From Verrucomicrobiota bacterium (GTDB lineage: Bacteria > Verrucomicrobiota > Verrucomicrobiia > Verrucomicrobiales > DEV007): DNA of 64,000 nt. The DNA is taken from NCBI GenBank assembly GCA_002862135.1, contig PKCI01000011.1:74195-138194 (forward strand), written 5' to 3'. Shown here in pieces: positions 26,063 to 34,490 of this stretch. The notes under the pieces were generated by a model that worked only from the letters and a program-made list of their open reading frames with translations, was not told where the DNA came from and ran no database searches. The translations under genes were made by a program, and so were the position numbers. Position 1 is the first letter of the stretch. Every line of letters starts with the position of its first letter.

Positions 26063-27487
26063 ATGAGCAATTCCTACGATTTTATCGTCCTTGGAGGCGG
26101 CAGCGGAGGCTACGCCGCCGCCCGGACCGCTCACGAACATGGCCTGAAAACCGCTGTGATTGATGGAGCCGAAACCCTCGGCGGTCTTTGCATCCTGCGC
26201 GGCTGCATGCCCTCAAAATCACTCATCGCCTCCTCAAATCTTTATCGCTCCATGCGGCGGGCGGGTGAGTTTGGACTTCGCTCTGGTGAGACCGAAGTCC
26301 ACCCCGCAGAAATCGTCGCGCGAAAGCGCAAGCTCATCGGGGAGTTCGCCGACTACCGGCAGGAACAACTCAAAGACGGGCGTTTTGACCTCATTCGCGG
26401 CACTGCTGCTTTCACCGGCTCCAACTCACTCCAAGTCACACCGATTGACGGCAGCGAACCTTTTGAAGTCGAGTTTCGCGCCGCGACAGTTGCCACAGGA
26501 TCGGTGATCACCCGCCTTCCCATCGAGGGACTCGAGGAAGCCGGCTACTGGACCAGCGACGACATTCTTGAAGCTGAGGAGATCCCGGATTCCATGATCG
26601 TTCTCGGCGGGGGCGCGATTGCCCTGGAGATGGCCTGCTATCTCGAAGGCCTTGGCAAAGAGGTCGCCGTGATTCAGCGCAGCCCACAACTCATCCGTGG
26701 ATCGGACCTCGACATCGCGAAGGCACTCGAGAGCGCGATCTCCGAGAGAGACAACATGACGGTTTTCACGGGGACTGCACTCAAGCGGGTCGAAACCGAT
26801 TCTTCGAGCGGTCTCAAGACGGTTTACTTCGACCAGAACGGCGAAGAAAAATCCGCCTCCGCCCACCAGATTCTCCAGGCGCTTGGACGAAAGCCCAACT
26901 CCGCCGGTCTCAATAGTGAAGCTGCCGGGCTCGCTATCGAAGAAAGGAGCGGTCGAGTCATCTGCAGTTCGGATCAACGTGCCGGCGTCCAACACATTTT
27001 CGCTGCGGGAGACATTTGCGGTCCTCACGAGATCGTCCATATCGCGATCGAGCAGGGTGAAATCGCAGCTCATAATGCTGCCGCCATGCTCGGATTCATC
27101 GACGAAGCCGAAAAGGAAATCGACTACCGCCTCAAACTCTATGGAATCTTCACCAATCCTGAAGTCGCTATGGTGGGCATGAGCGAAAACGAAGCCCGCG
27201 AAAGCGGTCGAAACATCAACGTCGCCACCTATCCTTTCGACGACCACGGCAAATCCATGGTCATGGGCGAAACTCACGGTTTCGTAAAAATGATCGGCGA
27301 TGCCGAAACCGAGGAAATCCTCGGAGCATCAGTCATTGGCCCGCACGCGACAGAATTGATTCACGAACTCGTCGTCGCCCTTTATTTTTGCGCAACGGCC
27401 TCAGAATTTATGAAAATTCCACACTATCATCCGACTCTTAGCGAAATATGGACTTATCCGGCAGAAGATCTTTTAATTTCCGGCTGA
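26063..27487 (+). CDS. Dihydrolipoamide dehydrogenase-like pyridine nucleotide-disulfide oxidoreductase
   Basis: 474 residues with the class I flavoprotein layout: FAD motif VLGGGSGGYAAA, redox-active disulfide in LGGLCILRGCMPSKSL (CxxxxC), NAD motif VLGGGAIALEMA, second FAD motif IFAAGDICG, and the C-terminal interface with the catalytic HxxxxE in HYHPTLSEIWTYP. This fits dihydrolipoamide dehydrogenase or the mercuric-reductase-like branch. No pyruvate or 2-oxoglutarate dehydrogenase genes and no metal-binding N-terminal domain are near, so I give no symbol. A strong hairpin follows the stop. Confidence 0.85.
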   Translation: MSNSYDFIVLGGGSGGYAAARTAHEHGLKTAVIDGAETLGGLCILRGCMPSKSLIASSNLYRSMRRAGEFGLRSGETEVHPAEIVARKRKLIGEFADYRQEQLKDGRFDLIRGTAAFTGSNSLQVTPIDGSEPFEVEFRAATVATGSVITRLPIEGLEEAGYWTSDDILEAEEIPDSMIVLGGGAIALEMACYLEGLGKEVAVIQRSPQLIRGSDLDIAKALESAISERDNMTVFTGTALKRVETDSSSGLKTVYFDQNGEEKSASAHQILQALGRKPNSAGLNSEAAGLAIEERSGRVICSSDQRAGVQHIFAAGDICGPHEIVHIAIEQGEIAAHNAAAMLGFIDEAEKEIDYRLKLYGIFTNPEVAMVGMSENEARESGRNINVATYPFDDHGKSMVMGETHGFVKMIGDAETEEILGASVIGPHATELIHELVVALYFCATASEFMKIPHYHPTLSEIWTYPAEDLLISG

Positions 27488-27507
27488 TTGAAGTATAGTG
27501 CGCCGCG

Positions 27508-27550
27508 AGAGGTGGATTCCGCCCGCGGAATCCACCTCTTCCTTAATTTT
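27508..27550 (+). terminator. Long perfect hairpin, probable terminator
   Basis: Fifteen-base arms (AGAGGTGGATTCCGC and its complement) with a 2-base CC loop at 27508-27539, then a short T-rich stretch to 27550. It lies 20 bases after the oxidoreductase stop and 14 bases before the bactofilin ATG. Confidence 0.75.
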
Positions 27551-27563
27551 ACTCCGAGATACC

Positions 27564-28490
27564 ATGCTTAAGCAGATCATCAATCAAGAACAAGAAGCAG
27601 AAGCTACCGAAAATGCCGATGCTTCTGACAAAAAGGGCGGAGAAGGCAAGAACGAGTCGAAATCCAAAGGCTCCTCTGCCTCCCTCACAGGCAACAAGAA
27701 TATCCTCTCCAACGATGTGGAGATCAAAGGCAAGCTCCGCTTCTCCCGCGATCTGTTCATCGATGGCCGAATCGAGGGCGAAGTCAATTCCGAGGGCGAT
27801 CTTACGGGCGGTGAAAACGCCCACATTATTGGTGATATCAAGACTCGATCCGTCGTCGTCTTTGGAAAAGTTCAGGGCAATATTACCGTAACTGATCGTT
27901 GCGAACTGAAACAAAAGGCTGAGTTAAACGGAGACGTCACTGCGAGCAAGCTTGCCATCGAAGAAGGGGCTGTGTTCATGGGATCTTCTACCGTAGGAGG
28001 TGGAGAAGGCAAGAACGAGTCGAAATCCAAAGGCTCGTCAGGCTCCCTCACAGGCAGCAAGAATAGCCTGTCCAATGACGTAGAGATTAAAGGCAAGCTC
28101 CGCTTCTCCCGCGATCTGTTCATCGATGGCCGAATCGAGGGCGAAGTCAATTCCGAGGGTGACCTTACGGTCGGTGAAAACGCCCAGATTATCGGTGATA
28201 TCAAGACTCGATCCGTCGTCGTCTTTGGAAAGGTTCATGGCAATATCACCGTAACTGATCGTTGCGAGCTGAAACAAAAGGCTGAGTTAAATGGAGACGT
28301 CACCGCGAGCAAGCTTGCTATCGAAGAAGGGGCTGTGTTCCTGGGATCTTCCACCGTTAGGGGCGGAGAAGGCAAGAACAGGCCGAAATCCAAAGGTTCG
28401 CCAAGCTCCTCTGCCTCCATCACAGGCAACAAGAATATCCTCCCCAACGATGGAGGTGATTCGTCCCCCGGGGAGGACCACCAATCCTGA
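27564..28490 (+). CDS. Tandem-duplicated bactofilin (polymer-forming cytoskeletal protein)
   Basis: 308 residues from MLKQIINQEQ; the frame is open 22 codons upstream across the terminator hairpin. Two nearly identical bactofilin (PF04519) beta-helix domains follow each other, each with ILSNDVEIKGKLRFSRDLFI, DGRIEGEVNSEGDLT, SVVVFGKVQGNITVTDRCEL and a linker EGKNESKSKGSS. A third linker copy (EGKNRPKSKGSP) starts a unit that is cut short, ending in an acidic tail. Bactofilins polymerise without nucleotide and shape cells or organise envelope proteins; single-domain forms are usual. The duplication is recent at DNA level. It heads a pair with the zinc-ribbon bactofilin downstream. Confidence 0.88.
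   Translation: MLKQIINQEQEAEATENADASDKKGGEGKNESKSKGSSASLTGNKNILSNDVEIKGKLRFSRDLFIDGRIEGEVNSEGDLTGGENAHIIGDIKTRSVVVFGKVQGNITVTDRCELKQKAELNGDVTASKLAIEEGAVFMGSSTVGGGEGKNESKSKGSSGSLTGSKNSLSNDVEIKGKLRFSRDLFIDGRIEGEVNSEGDLTVGENAQIIGDIKTRSVVVFGKVHGNITVTDRCELKQKAELNGDVTASKLAIEEGAVFLGSSTVRGGEGKNRPKSKGSPSSSASITGNKNILPNDGGDSSPGEDHQS
27642..28367 (+). repeat. 363-bp in-frame tandem duplication inside the bactofilin gene
   Basis: Unit 1 spans 27642-28004 and unit 2 28005-28367; a degenerate start of a third unit continues to about 28460. The units differ at only a small number of bases, including some silent ones, for example HIIGD against QIIGD and TGGEN against TVGEN at protein level. Confidence 0.9.
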
Positions 28491-28510
28491 AGTTCCCCTC
28501 TGAACAGGAG

Positions 28511-28572
28511 TGCAGGAGCCGGGAGTCCGGCCCTGCAATGAAAGCGCGCCGGATCCCATCAGGCGCGTTTTT
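28511..28572 (+). terminator. Double hairpin with T run
   Basis: First hairpin at 28511-28537: TGCAGG/CCTGCA plus GCCGG/CCGGC around a GAGT loop with one bulged base. Second at 28545-28567: CGCGCC/GGCGCG with an 11-base loop, followed by TTTTT. It lies 20 bases after the bactofilin stop and closes that transcript; it also argues against starting the next gene at 28510. Confidence 0.8.
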
Positions 28573-28596
28573 GCTATCACCCAGAATCAGAACAAG

Positions 28597-29766
28597 TTGT
28601 TTCGAAAATTCCAGAAAAGGAAAAAGGGCAACCTGAGCTGCCCCAACTGCTGGCATCACCAGCAAGAACCAGCCCGTGCCGTTTCATCGTTCTGTCGCAA
28701 CTGCGGCGAGCATTTTCGGATCGAAAATGGACCCGCGATGGCCAGTCCGGGGTTGCGGGTTTCCGGGATAGCTGAATTCAATCCTCACGACCAAATCGGG
28801 CCCCGGGTCCCGTTTGAGTGGGGCGATCGCGACAAGGGCGAAGATGAGGGCGAAATTCGAGGTGATGGTATCCTCGGAGAATCCTGGATTGCCACTCAGA
28901 AAGACGATGGTCAGCCCCGTCCGCTGCCCGAATCCGGCGAGGGTGACGCAGAAGAACCGATTGGAATTTCGATCGGCGCGTTCATCGACCTCGTCGACGA
29001 GGAGGAGAACCTGGATGATGCAGGCGGTGAAGTCCCATCCATAGGGGCGGAGGCTCAGGGCGCCGAAATTCTCGCAGAGGGCTCGATGGAAGCCCTCCTC
29101 GGAGAAAACACCCCAGTGGAGACTCCCGAGAAGGAGAAGATGCCCCCCAACTACGTGTCACCAGAAAATCGAAAGCGCGCCTCTGAAGGCGGCAGCACTT
29201 TCGACGTACGTTGCTTTCACTGCTACCACATCCAAGTGGTGTCGCGCTTTGCAAAGTCAATGCAGTGTGAGAAATGCAGCGTCTACATCAGTCTCGCCAA
29301 CTGCGAAGTTAGGGTGCAAAAGAGCTACACCCTCAGGACTCGCGGAGACATTTCCGTCAGCCGAAAAGGCGGGCTCAAGAGTTGCGAGGGCGCCTGCCAT
29401 CACTGCACCGTGAACGGAACCATAGATGCGCTGGTGGACTGCTCTAGAGACGCCACCTTCCGAAAATCCGGGATTGTCCGAGGTCATCTTTACTGCCGTA
29501 AAATTCATTTAGACAAAAACTGCGAAGTCGAATACCCCGATGGCGTCATGGCCCAACGCGCCGATATCAATGGGTCCCCCAAAGGCGACCCGACTTGTTC
29601 CAGAAAACTCAGAATCGGTCGCAGCGGCACATTCGAAGGTGACGTCAAAGCTGTAGAAATTGCCCTTAAAGAGGGCAGTATGGTCACTGGAGAAGTCGTC
29701 ACTGATCCTGAAATCTCCACCGAATTACCCGTCAACAAGGGCACCAACCCCTCTATCATAGGCTGA
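28597..29766 (+). CDS. Zinc-ribbon protein with C-terminal bactofilin-like domain
   Basis: About 389 residues if translation starts at the TTG at 28597; an upstream in-frame ATG (28510) lies before a terminator and is unlikely. An N-terminal zinc ribbon (CPNCWHHQQ...FCRNCGEHF), an acidic linker, a second zinc ribbon at about 210-235 (VRCFHCYHIQVV...MQCEKCSVY), then a beta-helix-like C-terminus with repeats such as LRTRGDISVSRKGGLKS, ATFRKSGIVRGHLYCRKIHL and GTFEGDVKAVEIALKEGSMV that matches the bactofilin pattern. Zinc ribbons joined to a bactofilin core are unusual. It likely assembles with, or on, the duplicated bactofilin encoded just upstream. Confidence 0.65.
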   Translation: MFRKFQKRKKGNLSCPNCWHHQQEPARAVSSFCRNCGEHFRIENGPAMASPGLRVSGIAEFNPHDQIGPRVPFEWGDRDKGEDEGEIRGDGILGESWIATQKDDGQPRPLPESGEGDAEEPIGISIGAFIDLVDEEENLDDAGGEVPSIGAEAQGAEILAEGSMEALLGENTPVETPEKEKMPPNYVSPENRKRASEGGSTFDVRCFHCYHIQVVSRFAKSMQCEKCSVYISLANCEVRVQKSYTLRTRGDISVSRKGGLKSCEGACHHCTVNGTIDALVDCSRDATFRKSGIVRGHLYCRKIHLDKNCEVEYPDGVMAQRADINGSPKGDPTCSRKLRIGRSGTFEGDVKAVEIALKEGSMVTGEVVTDPEISTELPVNKGTNPSIIG

Positions 29767-29814
29767 ATCAATCTGCGGCATTAGCCCTCCAACCCTTGAC
29801 CCTCACTGCCTGAA

Positions 29815-30759
29815 ATGACAGCTACTGCAACCTCAACCGGCATTCGGGAGGACATCCTTCGTCTCAAAAAGGAACGCAACGCCGTGATCCTCGCCCACAA
29901 CTATCAGATTCCTGAAATTCAGGACATCGCTGACTATGTCGGTGACTCTCTTGGCCTCGCCTTCCGGGCCCAGGAAACAGATGCCAATGTCATTGCTTTC
30001 TGCGGCGTCCATTTTATGGCGGAGACAGCGAAGATCGTAAACCCGGAAAAGACAGTGATTCTTCCTGATGCCGATGCCGGTTGCTCTCTCGAGCAGTCCT
30101 GCTCGGCCGAAGATCTCAAGGCCTTTCTCGACGAAAACAAAGAGAAGAACTACTACGTCATCACCTACATCAATTCTTCGGCTGCGGTCAAAGCTCTATC
30201 CGATGTGATTTGTACGAGCGGAAACGCCGTCAAAATCGTTGAAGCAGCCCCCAAGGATCGACCGATTCTTTTCGCACCCGATCAGAATCTCGGAGCCTGG
30301 GTTTCCCAGCAAACGGGCCGCGACATGGACTTCTGGAACGGGAGCTGCTACATCCACGTGGAGTTCACCCGCGAGAGCATCCAGAGAATCAAGGACGAGT
30401 ACCCTGACGCCGCTGTCGTCGCCCATCCCGAGTGCACCACTGCGGTGCGCCTTCTCGCCGACGAAGTCTGCTCTACCGAAAAGATGGTCGACTTCTGCCG
30501 CAACACCGACGCTCAGAATATTATCGTTGTAACCGAAGCTGGGATGCTTCACCGCATCCAGAAAGAGGTTCCCGAGAAAAATCTCATCGCCGGCCCCACT
30601 GATAGATGTGCCTGCGCCGAGTGCCGCTTCATGAAAATGAACACGCTTGAAAAACTCTATAACTGCCTTCGCGACCTGAGCCCCTCCGTCACCCTCGACC
30701 AAGAGTTTCGCGAAGCTGCCAAGAAACCGATTATGCGAATGCTTGAGCTCAGTAAATAA
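29815..30759 (+). CDS. nadA: Quinolinate synthase A
   Basis: 314 residues; condenses iminoaspartate with dihydroxyacetone phosphate to quinolinate for NAD synthesis, using an oxygen-sensitive [4Fe-4S] cluster. The ligand Cys positions are seen in IAFCGVHFMAETAK, VAHPECTTAVR and RCACAECRFMKMN. Other conserved blocks: ILAHNYQIPEIQDIADYVGD, YVITYINSSAAVKA, LFAPDQNLGAWV. Length and order are those of the standard family. No nadB or nadC lies beside it. Confidence 0.95.
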   Translation: MTATATSTGIREDILRLKKERNAVILAHNYQIPEIQDIADYVGDSLGLAFRAQETDANVIAFCGVHFMAETAKIVNPEKTVILPDADAGCSLEQSCSAEDLKAFLDENKEKNYYVITYINSSAAVKALSDVICTSGNAVKIVEAAPKDRPILFAPDQNLGAWVSQQTGRDMDFWNGSCYIHVEFTRESIQRIKDEYPDAAVVAHPECTTAVRLLADEVCSTEKMVDFCRNTDAQNIIVVTEAGMLHRIQKEVPEKNLIAGPTDRCACAECRFMKMNTLEKLYNCLRDLSPSVTLDQEFREAAKKPIMRMLELSK

Positions 30760-30793
30760 ACCGAGTTAATTCCCGTAAATCCCCTTTACCTAA

Positions 30794-31318
30794 ATGAGCG
30801 CCTATCAATGGGACTCCGCCTTCACGGAACTCTTCAATCGCTGCCTCGAGCAATACAAAATCGGCAACGAAGACTTCAACAGCTACTACTCCAAGGCCGA
30901 CCTCGCATTCCTGAAGTCCATCGGCTGTAAGCCTCGCGAATTGTTCGACTTCGTCGAAGATCTCGGTGACGGAGGTGAGCCAACCATGACCACCGCAGTC
31001 ATGATCGCCAGCGTACGCCGTGACTACCTCGAGCACGTCATGGAAGGGCAACTCAGCGAACACGAAATCAAACCGGAAGAACTGCCGGATAGGGGAGAGG
31101 AACTCGAGGGTTTCGTCTGGCTTCCCCGCATCATCATGAAAGCGAGAGGAAAGCTTCGCGGCGAACTTGATCCTGACATCATGTTCGGCTGCGGTGGTGA
31201 CCGCCATTTTTTCCGCACCCACGATATCGCGCCTTCTGATTTTCTCCGCGCCGTCTGGGCAGCCGGAGATGACGACAGCAAGATCGTCGACTTCGTCAAC
31301 CAATACTCAAAGGCATGA
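30794..31318 (+). CDS. DUF5069-like protein
   Basis: 174 residues, soluble, acidic. The segments LKSIGCKPRELFDFVEDLGD, ELEGFVWLPRIIMKARGKLR and IMFGCGGDRHFFRTHDIAPS match what I recall of the DUF5069 family, common in Verrucomicrobiota and Planctomycetota; the family function is not known. It overlaps the start of the large TPR gene by 4 bases (ATGA), which indicates translational coupling. Confidence 0.65.
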   Translation: MSAYQWDSAFTELFNRCLEQYKIGNEDFNSYYSKADLAFLKSIGCKPRELFDFVEDLGDGGEPTMTTAVMIASVRRDYLEHVMEGQLSEHEIKPEELPDRGEELEGFVWLPRIIMKARGKLRGELDPDIMFGCGGDRHFFRTHDIAPSDFLRAVWAAGDDDSKIVDFVNQYSKA

Positions 31319-33669
31319 TATTGAGGTTCCCGGCTGCGTTCCTCGCAATCATTGGCACAGGGGTTTGGCTCAGCCATTCCCCCGTCAAAGCTGAAGGTAG
31401 TCTTGCCGACCTCGAATCCTACCGGGCAGGATGCCAGTCTCTGAGCGACGGCCGCTACGAGACTGCCACCACCCAGTTCCTCGAAACCTGGGACCTTCTC
31501 AGCGAAGGTGCCGGCGGAGATCTCGAGCGCGACTTTGTCGCCTCGCGTCTCCTTGAATCACTGGTCCGCAACGGCGAAACCGCCCGTGCTGCTGAGTGGC
31601 TCAAGCAGCTTCCCCTGATTTCACCTTCAGCTAATACCCTGGAATGGGCCGGCATTGCTTTCTACGAGGAGGAACGTTACACCGAAGCCGCCGATACCTT
31701 CAGCGCGTTGATCGGAAATTTTGAGACTAAGGATCGCAAACTTATCCGCCGATACCTCCGCAGCCTTGCCCTCAGCAGATCCGCCGATGACGCCATCAGC
31801 ACAGCACAGGCCATATTCACTCCAGAGAACTACGAGGAAAGTGTCGACATTGCCCGGATTGCTGTTCTCGCAAATCGCCCCGATCAGGCGCTAGAAACCC
31901 TGGACGCCGCAACCCCTCCCGACCCGCTTTCATTTGATGATGATCTCACAGCCACACGCATCTCGGTTGCAGCGTTGATCCAGGCCAACCGCGCCGACGA
32001 GGCTGTCGCAATAGTCTGCGAATTCATTGACCGGACCAAAACCGGCAAGCAAGCTGCGATTGGCTTCCTGCTTCTCGAGGAGGCAATTATTGAATCCGAC
32101 AAAGAACTGATACAATCACGGATCAGCACATGGACGGAAAACGAGAACCACCCTGCTGCTGAAGCCGCCACATTCTTCGAAAACATCCTCTTCCCTGAAG
32201 GAATCGATCTGGCGACATTCCTCGCAAAGACTGCCAACAATTCAGACAACCCGTTCCAGGAGGAAGCTCGGCTGCGCCTGGCGCTTCATGAATCTGGCAA
32301 GATCAGCGTATCCCGGTTGGAGGATGGCGAACTTTCACCCGACCCGTCACGCTCTCATTTTGCGGCGGCTTCTGTTGCCTACCGACAGGAGCAATTCAGG
32401 GAAGCCGCTCAACTCTTCCTCAAGGTAGCCGAGTCACAAATCGGGGCTTCCCGCAGCCACGCCGCCTACAACGCGGCAATTTCTTCACTACAGGCCGACG
32501 ACCTGGTAGCCTTCGATGAGGCAGTCAACGAACTCAAAGATCACAACCCCCGCTCCCCCCTTATCGCCGACCTCAGTTACCTGGGCGGGCTCTACGAGGC
32601 GTCACAGGGGGCTCCCAATGCTTTCGTCAATCTTCAGAACTTTATTCGTGACTACCCGCAACACCCTGCAACCGTTGAAGCGCGCCTGGCACTCTCGGAG
32701 ATCCACCTCAACCAGGTTCCGGCGCGCCCTCAAGCTGCCCGTGACATCTTTGAGGAACTCAAGACACAGCCACTAACACTGACACAGAACGAACGCCTCG
32801 ATTACACTTCAATCTGGGTCGAACGCATCGATAACAATTTCAGCGACCTGACACTGCAGGCGGAAGATTTTCTCACTAACTGGCCTAACTCGGCCTACCT
32901 CCCCGAGATTGCCATGTTGTTGGGCACGCAATGTCTCAAGGACAATAACCTTGAAGCGGCTCGGGAGAAATTCGACTTAATCGTCCAGCGTTTTCCTGAG
33001 TCTATCTATGCCGACGCGGCCAAATTCTTTGCAGCCAAGGCAGGCTCCGACGGTGACGAGTCCCTGGTCGGCTGGCAGGAGATCGCCGCGAGCGAAAGCC
33101 AGTTTGCCGACCAAGCCCGCCATGAAATCGCCCTGCTTCTGCTCTCGCAAGATCAATACGAAGAGGCCCGATTTGAAATGGAAGCCTTGATGAAATCGCT
33201 GCCGGAAAACTCAGCGCTTCGGTATGCTGTCCTTGCCGACCTTGGTTATTCCTACTACCTCGAGTCCCTCAATACTGATGACAATCGTGTGCCATTGGAG
33301 AAAGCAGCCGAAACGTTTGCCCGCCTCTCAAACATTGAAGCGCTTCCGGTCGCTGCGCGCTACAACGGTGCGGTTCGCCGGGCCAAGTGCCTTGAAGCCC
33401 TCGGACGACCTAAGATTGCGCTGGAGATTTATCGCTCCATGATCTCAGAAGAATCCGGTGGCCGCATTCTCGGAAGCGAAGTCTCCCTTGAGGAAAACGA
33501 GTGGATTTTCAGAGCAGGCTTTTCCGCAATCGATATTCTGAAGGAAAACAAAGACTGGGAAGCTGCCATCAAGATTGCAGACACGCTCTCACTAAAGGAA
33601 GGCCCCCGCGCGATCGAAGCCGGCAACCTGGCCGAGCAACTCCGCCTCAAACACTGGGTTTGGGACTGA
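31315..33669 (+). CDS. Large exported TPR protein
   Basis: 784 residues with an N-terminal signal peptide (FPAAFLAIIGTGVWLSHSPV) and then helical repeats throughout, such as ERYTEAADTFSALIGNFETK, QEQFREAAQLFLKVAESQIG, RDYPQHPATVEARLALSEIH and NNLEAAREKFDLIVQRFPES. The latter part resembles the YbgF/BamD-like TPR style that scaffolds periplasmic or outer-membrane machinery. No enzyme motif. Translationally coupled to the DUF5069 gene. Confidence 0.75.
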   Translation: MILRFPAAFLAIIGTGVWLSHSPVKAEGSLADLESYRAGCQSLSDGRYETATTQFLETWDLLSEGAGGDLERDFVASRLLESLVRNGETARAAEWLKQLPLISPSANTLEWAGIAFYEEERYTEAADTFSALIGNFETKDRKLIRRYLRSLALSRSADDAISTAQAIFTPENYEESVDIARIAVLANRPDQALETLDAATPPDPLSFDDDLTATRISVAALIQANRADEAVAIVCEFIDRTKTGKQAAIGFLLLEEAIIESDKELIQSRISTWTENENHPAAEAATFFENILFPEGIDLATFLAKTANNSDNPFQEEARLRLALHESGKISVSRLEDGELSPDPSRSHFAAASVAYRQEQFREAAQLFLKVAESQIGASRSHAAYNAAISSLQADDLVAFDEAVNELKDHNPRSPLIADLSYLGGLYEASQGAPNAFVNLQNFIRDYPQHPATVEARLALSEIHLNQVPARPQAARDIFEELKTQPLTLTQNERLDYTSIWVERIDNNFSDLTLQAEDFLTNWPNSAYLPEIAMLLGTQCLKDNNLEAAREKFDLIVQRFPESIYADAAKFFAAKAGSDGDESLVGWQEIAASESQFADQARHEIALLLLSQDQYEEARFEMEALMKSLPENSALRYAVLADLGYSYYLESLNTDDNRVPLEKAAETFARLSNIEALPVAARYNGAVRRAKCLEALGRPKIALEIYRSMISEESGGRILGSEVSLEENEWIFRAGFSAIDILKENKDWEAAIKIADTLSLKEGPRAIEAGNLAEQLRLKHWVWD

Positions 33670-33684
33670 TTCTTAGAAGTCTTG

Positions 33685-34338
33685 TCAGGACGCTGCAAAC
33701 TCACGCGCCACGCGAATCAGTTCGGCAGGCTCATCGATACAGTAAGCTGGCCCCTCGGTTTCCATCGCCTCGCGCTCGTTGGCTCCCCAGCAAACTGCCA
33801 GCCCGCTGACCTTGCTCTTTCGGGCAGCTTCCATGTCTCTGGTCTCATCACCAACGTAGATGACCCGGTTTGGATCCGCCTTTTCCTTTTTCATCACATT
33901 AAGGATGCGTTGCGGCTTGCCAAAGAGACTGACCCCAGCCTCAATGAATGAGAAACAACTGAGCAATTCGCACCGGCTGAGAAACGTCCTCACATTGTCG
34001 GCGGAGTTCGAACTTAGGATTCCCATCTGGAAACCGTCTTCGTGAAGTTTCATGACTGCTTCGCGGATCCCGGCAAACAACTCCACATCCTCCATGCGTT
34101 CGTGGAGCACCTTGCGGATATGAGCCGCCAGTTTCACCGCCATCAATCGTGAAATTCCCAACTGATCCAGCAAAGCTCGCGTGTTCAGTTTTCTCAATTC
34201 GCGGGCCTCGTCCGCTGTCACCTCCTTGAGGTTATAACTCTCGGCGAGCTCGTTGAATATCTCGATTCCGGTCTCCAGCGTGTTCGCCAGAGTTCCGTCG
34301 AAATCAAAGATCAATAAAGGCTTGGAAGAAACAGGCAT
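33685..34338 (-). CDS. HAD phosphatase, phosphoglycolate-phosphatase-like
   Basis: 217 residues with IFDFDGTLANTLE (motif I), MGILSSNSADN (motif II), FGKPQRILNVMK (motif III Lys) and VIYVGDETRDMEAARK (motif IV), and a helical cap between I and II. Closest in pattern to Gph-type phosphatases; the substrate is open. Its stop is 15 bases from the stop of the convergent TPR gene. Confidence 0.85.
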   Translation of the reverse strand: MPVSSKPLLIFDFDGTLANTLETGIEIFNELAESYNLKEVTADEARELRKLNTRALLDQLGISRLMAVKLAAHIRKVLHERMEDVELFAGIREAVMKLHEDGFQMGILSSNSADNVRTFLSRCELLSCFSFIEAGVSLFGKPQRILNVMKKEKADPNRVIYVGDETRDMEAARKSKVSGLAVCWGANEREAMETEGPAYCIDEPAELIRVAREFAAS

Positions 34339-34490
34339 TCACCTCAAATTTTCCCGTCCTGAAAGAGAATGGCAAGCATTCAATGAGATTCGATGAGAGT
34401 TACATCTGTAACAGACGCAATCCTGCCAACCCGCTACCTTGATCGAATTCACAAACGCCTCACCTTAGGGCCCCTCCAATTCCTGGAATT

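Noticed and set aside
26426-27277. 283-codon minus-strand open frame
   Set aside because: Opposite the lipoamide-dehydrogenase-like gene with intact FAD, disulfide and HxxxxE motifs.
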